DNA of 64,000 nucleotides from Candidatus Eremiobacteraceae bacterium. Lineage in GTDB: Bacteria; Vulcanimicrobiota; Vulcanimicrobiia; Eremiobacterales; Eremiobacteraceae. Positions 36,382 to 45,285 of this stretch are shown in pieces. Each line of letters opens with the position of its first letter. The first letter of the stretch is position 1. The position numbers were made by a program, and so were the translations under genes. The notes beneath the pieces are model-generated. The model saw only the letters and a program-made list of their open reading frames with translations, was not told the origin of the DNA and did not search any database. The stretch spans positions 186,001 to 250,000 of the forward strand of contig DASTCX010000016.1 of NCBI GenBank assembly GCA_035710745.1, read 5' to 3'.

Positions 36382-38025
36382 ATGCGGGCTTTGATGACGC
36401 GCCGATTCTCTTCTATCTTGGTGCTCGCAACGGTTTGCGTGGCGCTGCCGCTGGCGTTAGCCGCGGCGCCGACGCCCGCGCCTTCGGGTTCGCACCTCGC
36501 ATTGCCGTCGCCGTCGCCGCACGCGTCGGCAACCACGGCGCCCGCGCCGACGCCTACTCCGGTAACGAACATACTCCCGCCGCCGTCTCCCAGCATTCCG
36601 GCGACGACAACGCTCGGCAGGATCGGCGCGCTCGAGCGCGCCGGCGCCGGACCGTTGAAGTCGAACGATCATCATCCGCGTCGCACGACGTCGCCGTCGG
36701 CGCTGACTTCGTATTTGAAAGACAGCGATCCCGAAGTGCAAGCCCGCGCGGCGATCGCGATCGGTCGACTGCGTTATTCATCTGGTGTCGGTCCGCTCGT
36801 CGACGTCTTGCAAAGCCAGACCGCATCCGATGACGTCAAGGCCGCTGCGGCCTTCGCGCTTGGCGTCATCCATTCGACCGATGCGACGGCGGCGCTCACG
36901 GCAGCCGCGCTGCACGGATCGTCTCAGGTCGCCGGCGCCGCAGCCGACTCTCTCGGCCGCATCGGCGGCGACTCGGTGATCGACACGCTCGACCGGCTCG
37001 TCAAATCGCGCGATCCGTACGTCCGCGGCATGGCGGCGATCGGGTTAGGCGAGGCGACGACGACGATCGGGCCGCCGCGGCCCATCGACAGCGCGTACCG
37101 GATCAACGCCGGCGTCGCCGTCGCGAGCGCGCTTCAATACGAGCGCGATCCGGAGGCGAAGTGGCGCGAGGCGTGGGCGATCGGCAGGTCGTTGTACGAC
37201 GTCGATCAGCAAAGCTTGCGCGCGATGCTCGCCGATCCTCAAGAGCTCGTCCGGCAGTACGCGGCGCAGGGCATGCGCCGGCTCAAAGATCCGAAGTATG
37301 CGCTTGCGCTCCATCTCGCCGTGAACGATCCGTCGTGGCGCGTGCGCGTCGAAGTCGCGCGTGCGCTCGCGGTGTTCCGCGACAACACGCGGGTCGATCT
37401 GACGCCGCCGTCGATCCCGTCGAGCGATCAACAGATGCCGAAGGCGCTGCCTACATCGGCGCCGTACGGGCCGCATCCGCAAGTCGCCGTCGTGACGAGC
37501 AAGGGCATCATCGTCATCGAGATGTTCCCGGACGAAGCACCGTACAACGTCGACAACTTCCTCTATCTCGTCGATCGCGGATACTACAATAACCAACAGC
37601 TCTTCCGCGTCATCCAGAATTTCGTGATCCAAGGCGGCGATCCGACGAACGGCGGCGCCGACGGCGGCCCCGGCTACTCGGTGCCGGCGGAGCTCGATCC
37701 GCTGCAGCAACTGACCGGCGTGCTTGCACTGGGTCTGGATTATCCGGACAACATCCATGCCGACGTCGATTCGGGCGGCAGCCAGTTCTACATCACTGAG
37801 TCGCCGCAGCTCCACCTCGACGTCAACTTCACGACGATGGGGCGCGTCGTGAGAGGCATGGCGGTCGTCGACGCGATCCGCGTCCACGACGCCGAGAGCG
37901 CTGCAGATCGCGCGAAACCGGCGGACATCGTCCGCCGGATGTTCCGCTGCGAACCGGTCACGCCGCAGACCGACGACATCGAGAAGCTCTTGCGCACGAA
38001 AGAGATCGGCTACAACGCCCAATGA
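36382..38025 (+). CDS. HEAT-repeat protein fused to a cyclophilin-type peptidyl-prolyl isomerase
   Basis: 547 residues. A signal peptide (FSSILVLATVCVALPLALA) and a Pro/Ser/Thr-rich linker (to about residue 75) lead to HEAT-like repeats (residues about 110-345: DPEVQARAAIAIGRLR, DPYVRGMAAIGLGEA, ELVRQYAAQGMRRL). The C-terminal 165 residues are a cyclophilin with FRVIQNFVIQGGDPTNGG and FTTMGRVVRGMAVVDAIR. It should act on exported proteins outside the cytoplasmic membrane. Confidence 0.9.
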   Translation: MRALMTRRFSSILVLATVCVALPLALAAAPTPAPSGSHLALPSPSPHASATTAPAPTPTPVTNILPPPSPSIPATTTLGRIGALERAGAGPLKSNDHHPRRTTSPSALTSYLKDSDPEVQARAAIAIGRLRYSSGVGPLVDVLQSQTASDDVKAAAAFALGVIHSTDATAALTAAALHGSSQVAGAAADSLGRIGGDSVIDTLDRLVKSRDPYVRGMAAIGLGEATTTIGPPRPIDSAYRINAGVAVASALQYERDPEAKWREAWAIGRSLYDVDQQSLRAMLADPQELVRQYAAQGMRRLKDPKYALALHLAVNDPSWRVRVEVARALAVFRDNTRVDLTPPSIPSSDQQMPKALPTSAPYGPHPQVAVVTSKGIIVIEMFPDEAPYNVDNFLYLVDRGYYNNQQLFRVIQNFVIQGGDPTNGGADGGPGYSVPAELDPLQQLTGVLALGLDYPDNIHADVDSGGSQFYITESPQLHLDVNFTTMGRVVRGMAVVDAIRVHDAESAADRAKPADIVRRMFRCEPVTPQTDDIEKLLRTKEIGYNAQ

Positions 38026-38045
38026 CCTAAACACGATCTGATGGA

Positions 38046-38070
38046 GCGGTCGACCTTTACGGTCGACCGC
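38046..38070 (+). repeat. REP-like hairpin (GTCGACC variant)
   Basis: GCGGTCGACC, loop TTTAC, GGTCGACCGC, followed by CGCGGCC. It lies after the HEAT-cyclophilin gene. Confidence 0.85.
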
Positions 38071-38153
38071 CGCGGCCTAGCCATTTACGACCGCGTCGCA
38101 ACCCGTTCACAAGCGCCTCCTACATTATAGACCGGTAGGAGGTGCTTGCCTTT

Positions 38154-38705
38154 ATGGACTCTGCGCAACCAGCGCCGGCCGTCACCGCGAACGCGAATAG
38201 CTCGAGCAAAAAGCCTGTCCAGGCGGACGCCGCCTTTTCGCGAGCACTCAGCGAGGGCCTCAACGACGTCGCATTCGCGTTCGATGGCGCCTTCCGCCCG
38301 GCTGATTCGATGTCGCTCGCGGAGCGTGCGGCCTACGGCCTGAGATCCAAAGAACACACTGTCAGTCATCGCAAAGCATCCGCGCCGGCGCATGGCGTGG
38401 GGGCGGCATCTCCCGATCGACACCGAGTACATGAGCGCGCGCCGCGACCGTTCGACGCGGCACCGCGCGCGATCCATGGTGATCGCATCGCGATCGCCGT
38501 TCCAGCGGCGGCCGCTGTCGAAGAGGTTCGGCGAGAGGCGCGGCTGCGGCACGCCTCATCGTCGGACGCGCTGCCGGATCGCGCGCGCCAAGGTCGATTC
38601 GTCGGCTATTCGGGTTTGTGCACTTCCGCAAAAGTCGGGCAGGCGCGACTCGACGTGATGGTAAGCGGTGGCGGCATTGCGAGCGTGATGCAATGGATGC
38701 GGTAG
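38154..38705 (+). CDS. Uncertain frame upstream of the flgG-like gene
   Basis: 183 residues from ATG 38154, with GGAGG eleven bases upstream. Ala/Arg/His-rich composition, no recognisable domain. Its last 16 residues (MVSGGGIASVMQWMR, from 38658) resemble the N-terminal G-x-x-A-x-x-x-x-M of FlgG/FlgF rod proteins, whose remainder lies in the next frame. So either this is a separate small flagellar-locus gene, or its tail is really the start of the rod gene and the frame is broken at about 38690. Confidence in the gene as drawn is low. Confidence 0.35.
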   Translation: MDSAQPAPAVTANANSSSKKPVQADAAFSRALSEGLNDVAFAFDGAFRPADSMSLAERAAYGLRSKEHTVSHRKASAPAHGVGAASPDRHRVHERAPRPFDAAPRAIHGDRIAIAVPAAAAVEEVRREARLRHASSSDALPDRARQGRFVGYSGLCTSAKVGQARLDVMVSGGGIASVMQWMR

Positions 38706-39388
38706 CATCCGAAGTCGACGCTTTGACCGCCGACGCGCGACGGGCGGCGCATGTGGGAGCGATCGGCGATGCCCCCGATCATCCGGGATCGATTGTGACG
38801 AAGCCGGTCGAAAGCGTATTCGTGCCGACGACTCCATCCGCATCGCCGCTTGCGGTCTCAATCGATGGCTCCGGGTTTTTCGTCGTCTCGCGCGCGGGGC
38901 GAACGTTTTATACGCGCCTCGGAGACTTCCGTTTCGACGAACATGGTAAACTCGTCGATGGCGAAGGTCGATCGGTGCTCGGTCTTCCTGTGTTCCATGC
39001 CGCGCATCCCGGACCGCTCGTACAGATCGAGCGACGCGACGCCAAGGCCGCCTCCATCGACGCAAACGGAAATGTGTTAGTCAATGGCGCGAGCGGACCG
39101 GAAACGATCGGGCGACTGGCGCTCGCGGTCTTTCCGGCTCCCGAGCGCCTTCGACGGATCGACGACACCTCGTTGCGCTCGACCGCGGAGTCCGGCGATC
39201 CGCAATTCATCGCGCCAGGAGCACCAAACGTCGGCCGACTGAAAACGCACGCGCTCGAAAATGCGCTCGTCAACGTCGCGGGCGATCTCGAAGGGATGTG
39301 GCGTGCGCAGCGACGAGGCGAGACACAGGCGGCGTCGGCTGCAGCGGAAGATTCGTGCCAGCGAGCCGTGTTGGCTTTGGTCCGTTGA
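38693..39388 (+). CDS. Flagellar hook-basal body protein, FlgG/FlgF-like
   Basis: 231 residues from ATG 38693. The family signature LAVSIDGSGFFVVSRAGRTF with YTRLGDFRFDEHGKLVDGEG is clear. The C-terminus (LKTHALENALVNVAGDLEGM) is a shortened version of the coiled-coil end of rod and hook proteins. The usual N-terminal helix is only partly present (MDAVASEVDALT), its first part being in the adjacent frame. Product: part of the flagellar distal rod or hook. The stop overlaps the TTG start of the fliM-like gene. Confidence 0.75.
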   Translation: MDAVASEVDALTADARRAAHVGAIGDAPDHPGSIVTKPVESVFVPTTPSASPLAVSIDGSGFFVVSRAGRTFYTRLGDFRFDEHGKLVDGEGRSVLGLPVFHAAHPGPLVQIERRDAKAASIDANGNVLVNGASGPETIGRLALAVFPAPERLRRIDDTSLRSTAESGDPQFIAPGAPNVGRLKTHALENALVNVAGDLEGMWRAQRRGETQAASAAAEDSCQRAVLALVR

Positions 39389-40113
39389 AGCGGCCTGTCT
39401 GGAAGCGCCATCGGTCCGAACGCGCGACCGTTGCGGACCCGGCCCCCGCTCTGTTGGCGCGCGCGGCGGCGGCGATCGAAGCGCAGGCACCTAAGGCGCT
39501 CAAGGGACGTGGTTCGGTCGTCGGTCAAACGCCGGCGCAGCGCTCATTGACGGCAGAAGAAATCGAATCTGCCCACGTTTGGCACAGCGACGATGGCGAC
39601 GGCCTCGACTTGTGGTGCATTCTCGGCCTCGGCGGTGCACGCACGCTTCTGGGCATCGTCCTTCACGGGCCAGCGGGCGACGAGCCGACGCCCCTAGAGC
39701 GGAACATCGTCCGCGAGACCGTCGAGCGGTTGTTGGCGGCGACCGGTCGCGTCTGGGAAGAGCAAGCGGCATCGAGGCTGCCGGTGCTCCCTGGCTGGTG
39801 CTGCCGCTTGGACCTGACGGACGCCCTCGGCGCAAAGTCGACGTTCACGCTGATCGCTCCCCAGCGCTGCGCTCCGACGCGAAAAGTCGAGCGAGTCGAT
39901 CTCCGAGCGATTCCCGTCAAGCTCGATGCCTCGTTGCCGGCCACCCAGATGCGGGTCGACGCCATCGCCTGCTGGAGCAAAGGCGACGTCATCACGTTGG
40001 CGTGCGCGCCCGATGTGCAGGCGAGTCTGCGCGCGGGCGTCGCATACGTTGCGGCCGGCTCGCTTGGCGCGTCGCGCGGAAAACGCGCGATTCTCGTGAC
40101 GCGCTCCGCCTGA
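39385..40113 (+). CDS. FliM-like flagellar motor switch protein, short
   Basis: 242 residues from TTG 39385 (TTGA overlap with the previous stop). The middle (DLWCILGLGGARTLLG, then TPLERNIVRETVERLLAATG) matches the CheC-like core of FliM and the end (IPVKLDASLPATQMRVDAI, CWSKGDVITL) is a SpoA domain. It is about 80 residues shorter than usual, and the N-terminal CheY-binding motif of FliM (a D-E-I-D-A-L-L type helix) is not visible. It should pair with FliN in the C-ring. Confidence 0.7.
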   Translation: MKRPVWKRHRSERATVADPAPALLARAAAAIEAQAPKALKGRGSVVGQTPAQRSLTAEEIESAHVWHSDDGDGLDLWCILGLGGARTLLGIVLHGPAGDEPTPLERNIVRETVERLLAATGRVWEEQAASRLPVLPGWCCRLDLTDALGAKSTFTLIAPQRCAPTRKVERVDLRAIPVKLDASLPATQMRVDAIACWSKGDVITLACAPDVQASLRAGVAYVAAGSLGASRGKRAILVTRSA

Positions 40114-40114
40114 A

Positions 40115-40378
40115 ATGGACGAGTCGATCGCCGGTGCAGACCGAGCGCCGTACGCAGCGCTCGGCGAGATCGAGGTGACGGTCGCAGTTCGCCTCGGCGG
40201 GGTACGTATGCCGCTGCACGCCGCCGCCGAGCTCGGCGAAGGATCGCTCGTGACCCTCGACTGCACGCCGGAATCGCCCGTCGCGCTCCTGGTCAATGGT
40301 GTTGCGATCGCGCGCGGCGAGCTCGTCGTCACCGAGGACGGCGCGCTCGCGGTGGAGATATCGGACGTCAAGCGATGA
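40115..40378 (+). CDS. fliN: Flagellar motor switch protein FliN
   Basis: 87 residues comprising a single SpoA domain: EIEVTVAVRLGGVRMPLHAA, LGEGSLVTLDC, and PVALLVNGVAIARGELVVTE. This is a minimal FliN that forms the base of the C-ring with FliM. The stop overlaps the fliP ATG (ATGA). Confidence 0.85.
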   Translation: MDESIAGADRAPYAALGEIEVTVAVRLGGVRMPLHAAAELGEGSLVTLDCTPESPVALLVNGVAIARGELVVTEDGALAVEISDVKR

Positions 40379-41031
40379 CGGAGATCATCGATCGCGCCGT
40401 GTCGCACCCGGCGGGCTCGCCGGTCGACTTGCTCGTCGCGCTCTTCCTGCTCGGCATGCTTCCGCTGCTCGCCGTGTCCGTCACGTCGTTCACGAGGATC
40501 ATCGTCGTCCTCGGCTTGTTGCGCGCATCGCTCGGAGCGTCGTCGCTGCCGCCGAACATCGTGCTCGCAGGGTTAGCGATGATGCTCACGTGCGTCGTCA
40601 TGGCTCCGACCTTCGCGCGCGTACAGCAGGCGGCGATCGAGCCGCTCGGCGCGAAGCGGATCGCTCCCGCGCAAGCGATCGCGCGCGGCGCGGCTCCGCT
40701 ACGCAGCTTCATGCTTGCCCAATCGCGCGCGTCCGACGTCGAGTCGTTCGAGCGGATGGAACGTTCGAAGCAAACCCGCGTGGCGGACGCGCCCTTCACC
40801 GCGGTCGCACCCGCGTTCCTCATCGGCGAGCTTCGCGCCGCGTTCGCGATGGGATTCGCACTCGCGCTGCCGTTCGCCGTCGTCGATATCGTCGTCGCCG
40901 CCGTTCTCATGTCCCTTGGGATGTACATGGTATCGCCGGCAGCGATCTCGCTACCGATCAAGCTGTTGTTATTCGTGGTCGCCGACGGGTGGGCGCTCGT
41001 CGCCGGGGCGCTCGTCGCGTCGTATCGCTAG
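40375..41031 (+). CDS. fliP: Flagellar export protein FliP
   Basis: 218 residues. Typical FliP motifs: VTSFTRIIVVLGLLRASLG, PPNIVLAGLAMMLT, and the C-terminal ISLPIKLLLFVVADGWALVA. Four membrane helices surround a central soluble loop. FliP with FliQ and FliR builds the export gate core. It lacks a cleavable signal, as in many non-enteric homologues. The alternative of a non-flagellar type III SctR is less likely because FliN and a rod protein are adjacent. Confidence 0.93.
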   Translation: MTEIIDRAVSHPAGSPVDLLVALFLLGMLPLLAVSVTSFTRIIVVLGLLRASLGASSLPPNIVLAGLAMMLTCVVMAPTFARVQQAAIEPLGAKRIAPAQAIARGAAPLRSFMLAQSRASDVESFERMERSKQTRVADAPFTAVAPAFLIGELRAAFAMGFALALPFAVVDIVVAAVLMSLGMYMVSPAAISLPIKLLLFVVADGWALVAGALVASYR

Positions 41032-41041
41032 AGCGCCTCAC

Positions 41042-41311
41042 GTGGAGAGCATCGCGGTCTCGCTGATGACCCAAGCGCTGAGAACGGCGGCTCTCATCGC
41101 GCTGCCCGCCGTGATCGTCGTCGCGATCGTCGGCGTCGTCATCGGCTTACTCCAAACCCTCGTCCAGGTCCAAGACCAAAACGTCGCCTTCGCGCCGAAA
41201 CTCGGCACGATCGCCCTTCTCGTATCCGTCGCCGGACCGGCCGCGTTCTCGCTTCTGGAGATGCTGCTCGTCGGTGCCATCCACGCGCTGCCCGAAATCG
41301 CACGCGTGTGA
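41042..41311 (+). CDS. fliQ: Flagellar export protein FliQ
   Basis: 89 residues from GTG 41042. Two membrane helices with the FliQ marks ALRTAALIALPAVIVVAIVG and GLLQTLVQVQDQNVAFAPKL. It is a subunit of the FliPQR gate. The stop overlaps the GTG of fliR. Confidence 0.9.
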   Translation: MESIAVSLMTQALRTAALIALPAVIVVAIVGVVIGLLQTLVQVQDQNVAFAPKLGTIALLVSVAGPAAFSLLEMLLVGAIHALPEIARV

Positions 41312-42009
41312 TCGATCAGCACGTCGTGCCGGACGTATGGATCGCCGCTTTCGTCCGAGCGAGCGCGTTCGCCGCGACCGCGCCGATCGTCGGATCCGGC
41401 GCCGTTCCCCGCATCGTTCGCGGTGGGCTCGCTCTGACGATCGTGCCCGTCCTAGCCGAAAGGCTTCCGCACGATCGCGGCCTTGCGGCGTGGCCCGAGC
41501 AAGCGATCGTCGGCGCAGCGTTCGGCGTCGCAGCCGCGATGGTCGCAGCCGCCGTGTCGGCGGCCGGATCGGTCATCGATTCTTCGATGGCGACGCGGCC
41601 GTTCGGCCGCGACAGCATCTTCGGCGGCCAGCAGGGACCGCTAGGCCGCCTATACTCGCTCGCGTTCGCAGCGATATTCCTATCGTCGGGTGCGATGACG
41701 CACCTCTGCTCGCGGCTCGTCGACGCATCGTCGTCGGCGATGCACGTCATGTCGGTCCGCGGTGCCGCGACTCTCGTCGCCGAAAGTTTCGAAGCGTCCC
41801 TCGACATCGTAGCGCCTGCGATCGCGGCGCAGCTCATCGCGACACTCGCGACCGCGATGGCAGCGCGGGCAGCGCCGCGGATCAACGGGCTCATGCTCGC
41901 TTCTCCTGCCGCGACCATGGCGGTGCTGGTCGTCGTGCTCGCCGGTGTCGCGCCGGCGTTTCGCGGGCTCGCGCGAGTCGCGTGGTCGAGCGCATCGACC
42001 GTGCCGTGA
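41308..42009 (+). CDS. fliR: Flagellar export protein FliR
   Basis: 233 residues from GTG 41308, six membrane helices. The recognisable segments are WIAAFVRASAFAATAPIVGS at the start and PRINGLMLASPAAT near the end (the usual P-x-x-N-x-F/L motif). FliR completes the FliP5Q4R1 gate. Separated by one base from flhB. Confidence 0.88.
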   Translation: MIDQHVVPDVWIAAFVRASAFAATAPIVGSGAVPRIVRGGLALTIVPVLAERLPHDRGLAAWPEQAIVGAAFGVAAAMVAAAVSAAGSVIDSSMATRPFGRDSIFGGQQGPLGRLYSLAFAAIFLSSGAMTHLCSRLVDASSSAMHVMSVRGAATLVAESFEASLDIVAPAIAAQLIATLATAMAARAAPRINGLMLASPAATMAVLVVVLAGVAPAFRGLARVAWSSASTVP

Positions 42010-42010
42010 T

Positions 42011-43072
42011 ATGAGCGACGGGCACGAACGGTCCGAGCCGGCGACGCCGAAACGGCGAGAGCGTGCTCGGCGCGAAGGCGATCGTCCGCGAAGCACGCTC
42101 GCTCCGTCCGCGCTCGCGATCTCGTGCGCGATCATTCCCGCGCTATACGGCACCGGGTTCGCTTCGTCGTGGATCGCCGCATTCGCCGCTGCGGCGGACC
42201 TCGCCGCCGAGGCAGGGGCGCGCCGGATCGCACCGGTGCAGACCTTCGTCGTCGCGACGACCCCCGCGGAATGGATCGTCTGTCTTCTCGCGTGCCTCGG
42301 TTCCACACTCGCAGCGGTCGGATCTGGCGCCGCATCCGGCGCGCTCGGGTGGTCGCCAGGTTCGATCGGGCCGAAATCGTGGAGTCGAGCATTCCGACTG
42401 CGGCCGCCTATCGATTTCGAAACGTTCATGCAGACGCTCGTATCGGCGATCGCCGCCGTGGCGGTCGTCGTCGCCGCGCTGCCGGCGGTGGCCGATGTCG
42501 TCGAGCATGTCGGCGGCAGCTCGTGGCGATCGACGACCATGGTGCTCTCGGACGCTCTATATGGTCTGTGGTGGCGAGTCAGCGCGGCCTTGTGCGTCAT
42601 CGCCGTCGCGGAAGTCGCGATCGCGCGCCGTCGGCACGCGACGCGCCTACGGATGACACTCCGTGAAGTCCGCGACGAACGCACCGAGCAGGAGGGTAAG
42701 CCGGAAACCCGATCGAGGCGCCGCGGAATCGCCATACGTCGCGCGAAGAGGATACGGCTCGAAGCGCTACGCCGTGCATCGGCCGTCATAGCGAATCCGA
42801 CGCACGTCGCCGTCGCGCTTCGGTACGATCCTCCCGGAATCGACGTCCCCGTCGTCGTCGCCGCCGGCGCCGGTTTGGCGGCGACGTTCGTCCGCACGAT
42901 CGCGGCATATCACGAGATCCCGGTCATCGAATCGCCGGAGTTGGCACGGGCGGTCTTCGCGCGCGTCGACATCGACGAGCCGGTCCCCGAAGAATTCTAC
43001 GCCGCGATCGCGGCGATCTTCGCGTGGCTGATGCGCACACGTGGGCGGCTTGGCGGAAATCCGGATCGGTGA
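42011..43072 (+). CDS. flhB: Flagellar export switch protein FlhB
   Basis: 353 residues from ATG 42011. N-terminal basic PKRRERARREGD, four membrane helices and the self-cleaving cytoplasmic domain with NPTH (about residues 262-265, in VIANPTHVAVALRY). Cleavage between N and P switches export from rod/hook to filament subunits. The stop overlaps the GTG of flhA. Confidence 0.92.
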   Translation: MSDGHERSEPATPKRRERARREGDRPRSTLAPSALAISCAIIPALYGTGFASSWIAAFAAAADLAAEAGARRIAPVQTFVVATTPAEWIVCLLACLGSTLAAVGSGAASGALGWSPGSIGPKSWSRAFRLRPPIDFETFMQTLVSAIAAVAVVVAALPAVADVVEHVGGSSWRSTTMVLSDALYGLWWRVSAALCVIAVAEVAIARRRHATRLRMTLREVRDERTEQEGKPETRSRRRGIAIRRAKRIRLEALRRASAVIANPTHVAVALRYDPPGIDVPVVVAAGAGLAATFVRTIAAYHEIPVIESPELARAVFARVDIDEPVPEEFYAAIAAIFAWLMRTRGRLGGNPDR

Positions 43073-45114
43073 TCGCCATTCAGCCTAAAACCGCGCTCGC
43101 GTTCGCGGTGCTGGCGATCGTCGCCATGCTCGTCGTGCCCCTGCCGCCGGTGTTGCTTGATGCGTTACTCGCTTTGGACGTCATGGGCGCCGCGGCGGTG
43201 CTCGTCATCGCCCTCTCGATCCAAGATCCGCTCGAGCTGTCGGCCTTCCCCGCGCTCCTGCTCATCGCGACGCTTTTCCGCCTCGGCCTCGACGTATCGG
43301 CGACGCGTCTCATCTTGACGCAAGGCGCGATCCCCGGCGGCGTCGGATCCGTCATCCCCGCTTTCGGCGCATTCGTGATGCGAGGCAATGCGGTCGTCGG
43401 TCTGCTTCTCTTCATCATCCTCATCGTCGTGCAGCTCGTCGTCGTCACGAACGGGGCCCAGCGGGTCGCGGAAGTCGCGGCCCGGTTCACGCTCGACTCG
43501 ATGCCTGGAAAGCAGATGGCGATCGACGCGGATCTGCACGCGGGGATCATCGATGCGGCGGGCGCCAAGGCACGACGGTGCACGCTTCAATCGGAGGCAG
43601 ATTTCTACGGCGCGATGGACGGCGCCGGCAAGTTCGTGCGCGGCGATGCGGTGGCAGCGCTCGTCATCGTCGGCATCAATCTCGTCGCCGGCATCGCGAT
43701 CGGGGTTTTCCAAGAACACATGGATGCCGCGAACGCGGCCGCGACGTACGCCCCGCTCTCGATCGGCAACGCGATCGCGACGACGCTGCCGGCTTTCCTG
43801 CTCTCGACGGCCACCGGCATCATGGTCACCCGCGCGGCATCGGATGCGGGGCTCGGCGATGACCTCGCGCGCCAGCTCGTCGCACATCCGAGCGCGCTCC
43901 GCGCGGTCGGCATCGCGATGCTCGCCCTCGCACTCGTGCCCGGCTTGCCGCACCTCGCATTCGGCCTGCTCGGGATTTCCGGCATCGCCGGGGGAGCGGC
44001 GGCCGCTAAACGTTCTGAGATCAAACGCATCCGCCGAGCGCAGGAAGAAGCATTGCGGCGGCGAGCACGAGCGCGTCAACCAGATCACGTCGTCGCACTG
44101 CTCGGCGTCGACCAATTGGCGATCGACGTAGGAGAAGCGCTCCTGCCGTTGCTCGATGAACCGGCGGCGACGGCGCTCCTCGCGCGCATCGCCGCGCTCC
44201 GGCGTCGGCTCGCGATCGAGTCCGGCGTCGTCATTCCGAGCGTGCGGGTCCGCGATGACGACCGGCTGCCCGCACGCGGCTATGCCATACGCGTGCGCGA
44301 ACGCGTCGTCGCGCGCGGTGAGCTCCGCGCGGACCGAGCGCTTGCGATCGGCAAACCGGCTGCGCTCTCCCGGTTGGCAGGCGCCGAAGCGACCGACCCC
44401 GTGACCGGCTCGAGCGCGAAATGGCTCGAACCATCGACAGAAGTTGGCGCTCCCGGTTCGATCGTCGTCGACCCCATAGCGGTGTTGGCCAGCCGCCTCG
44501 GCTCGGTCGCGCGAGAACATGCCGCGAGCCTGCTCGGCCGTCAAGAAGTGAACGATCTGCTCGAACACGTCCGAAAGACGCATCCCGCCGCGGTGAAAGG
44601 CGTCGTGCCCGAGCTTGCCGGTCTCGGCCTCGTGCAGCGCGTGCTCCAGCATCTCGTGCGCGAAGCCGTGTCGATCCGCGACGTCGTGGCGGTCCTCGAG
44701 ACGATCGCCGACGAGGCGGAGCGGTCGAAGGACGCAGCGCTGATCGGCGAGGCCGTGCGCCGTCGGCTTGCGCCAAGCATCTGCGATGCGCATGCCGACG
44801 GCGATGGTCGGATAGCTGCCGCGGTCTTGTCACCCGCGCTCGAAGCGCAGATGAGCGACGCGATCGTCTCGGACGAAAGGGGTCCGGCACTTGCGCTCGA
44901 CATCGACGCCGCGCGTGCGCTCGCGCGAGAACTTCGTGCGCTTGGATCTCGCGACGAGCGGACGGTTCTGTGCTGTTCCCAAGCGGTCCGACTGCCGCTC
45001 GCACGGTTCGTCGAAGCGTGTGGCATACGGGCGTCGATCATCGGCCTTGCGGAGATCGCACCCGGCTACGTCGTGATACCGACCTTCACGCTCGAACTTC
45101 CGACCGAAAATTGA
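43069..45114 (+). CDS. flhA: Flagellar export protein FlhA
   Basis: 681 residues from GTG 43069. Eight N-terminal membrane helices include the signatures DPLELSAFPALLLIATLFRL and LDSMPGKQMAIDADL. The cytoplasmic C-terminal half, about residues 330-681, forms the nonameric export ring. VDPIAVLASRL and VKGVVPELAGLGLVQRVLQH are typical. It is the last gene of the cluster. Confidence 0.95.
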   Translation: MIAIQPKTALAFAVLAIVAMLVVPLPPVLLDALLALDVMGAAAVLVIALSIQDPLELSAFPALLLIATLFRLGLDVSATRLILTQGAIPGGVGSVIPAFGAFVMRGNAVVGLLLFIILIVVQLVVVTNGAQRVAEVAARFTLDSMPGKQMAIDADLHAGIIDAAGAKARRCTLQSEADFYGAMDGAGKFVRGDAVAALVIVGINLVAGIAIGVFQEHMDAANAAATYAPLSIGNAIATTLPAFLLSTATGIMVTRAASDAGLGDDLARQLVAHPSALRAVGIAMLALALVPGLPHLAFGLLGISGIAGGAAAAKRSEIKRIRRAQEEALRRRARARQPDHVVALLGVDQLAIDVGEALLPLLDEPAATALLARIAALRRRLAIESGVVIPSVRVRDDDRLPARGYAIRVRERVVARGELRADRALAIGKPAALSRLAGAEATDPVTGSSAKWLEPSTEVGAPGSIVVDPIAVLASRLGSVAREHAASLLGRQEVNDLLEHVRKTHPAAVKGVVPELAGLGLVQRVLQHLVREAVSIRDVVAVLETIADEAERSKDAALIGEAVRRRLAPSICDAHADGDGRIAAAVLSPALEAQMSDAIVSDERGPALALDIDAARALARELRALGSRDERTVLCCSQAVRLPLARFVEACGIRASIIGLAEIAPGYVVIPTFTLELPTEN

Positions 45115-45120
45115 GCCAGT

Positions 45121-45170
45121 CGGCACGTGGCGGAAAGGGTCACCCTACAAGGCCGCGGGACGGGGTGCCG
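45121..45170 (+). ncRNA. Candidate structured leader upstream of secD
   Basis: Nested stems CGGCAC (45121-45126) with GTGCCG (45165-45170), GCGG (45130-45133) with CCGC (45153-45156), and GGG (45137) with CCC (45143). I tried to match it to known riboswitches and to RNase P and could not. It may be a leader, or simply GC-rich coincidence. Confidence 0.3.
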
Positions 45171-45194
45171 CGAAACTCCCGGCCAGACTGAAAA

Positions 45195-45218
45195 CGGTCG
45201 ACCCTAACGGGTCGACCG
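45195..45218. repeat. REP-like hairpin (GTCGACC variant)
   Basis: CGGTCGACCC, loop TAAC, GGGTCGACCG. The stem is one pair longer than in the 38046 copy. It lies between flhA and secD. Confidence 0.8.
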
Positions 45219-45285
45219 AAGCGTCCGTGACGTTGCGTGCCGCGGCGTTGCGCCCACTCCCGCCCGCGAAGGCCCGGACTCATAC

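Noticed and set aside
43165-44793. 542-codon open frame opposite flhA
   Set aside because: Antisense shadow; FlhA is certain on the plus strand.
45121-45195. Fragment of RNase P RNA or a cobalamin-type riboswitch
   Set aside because: Short stretches looked similar (GTGCCGCGAAACTCCC) but the conserved core elements and the required length are missing.
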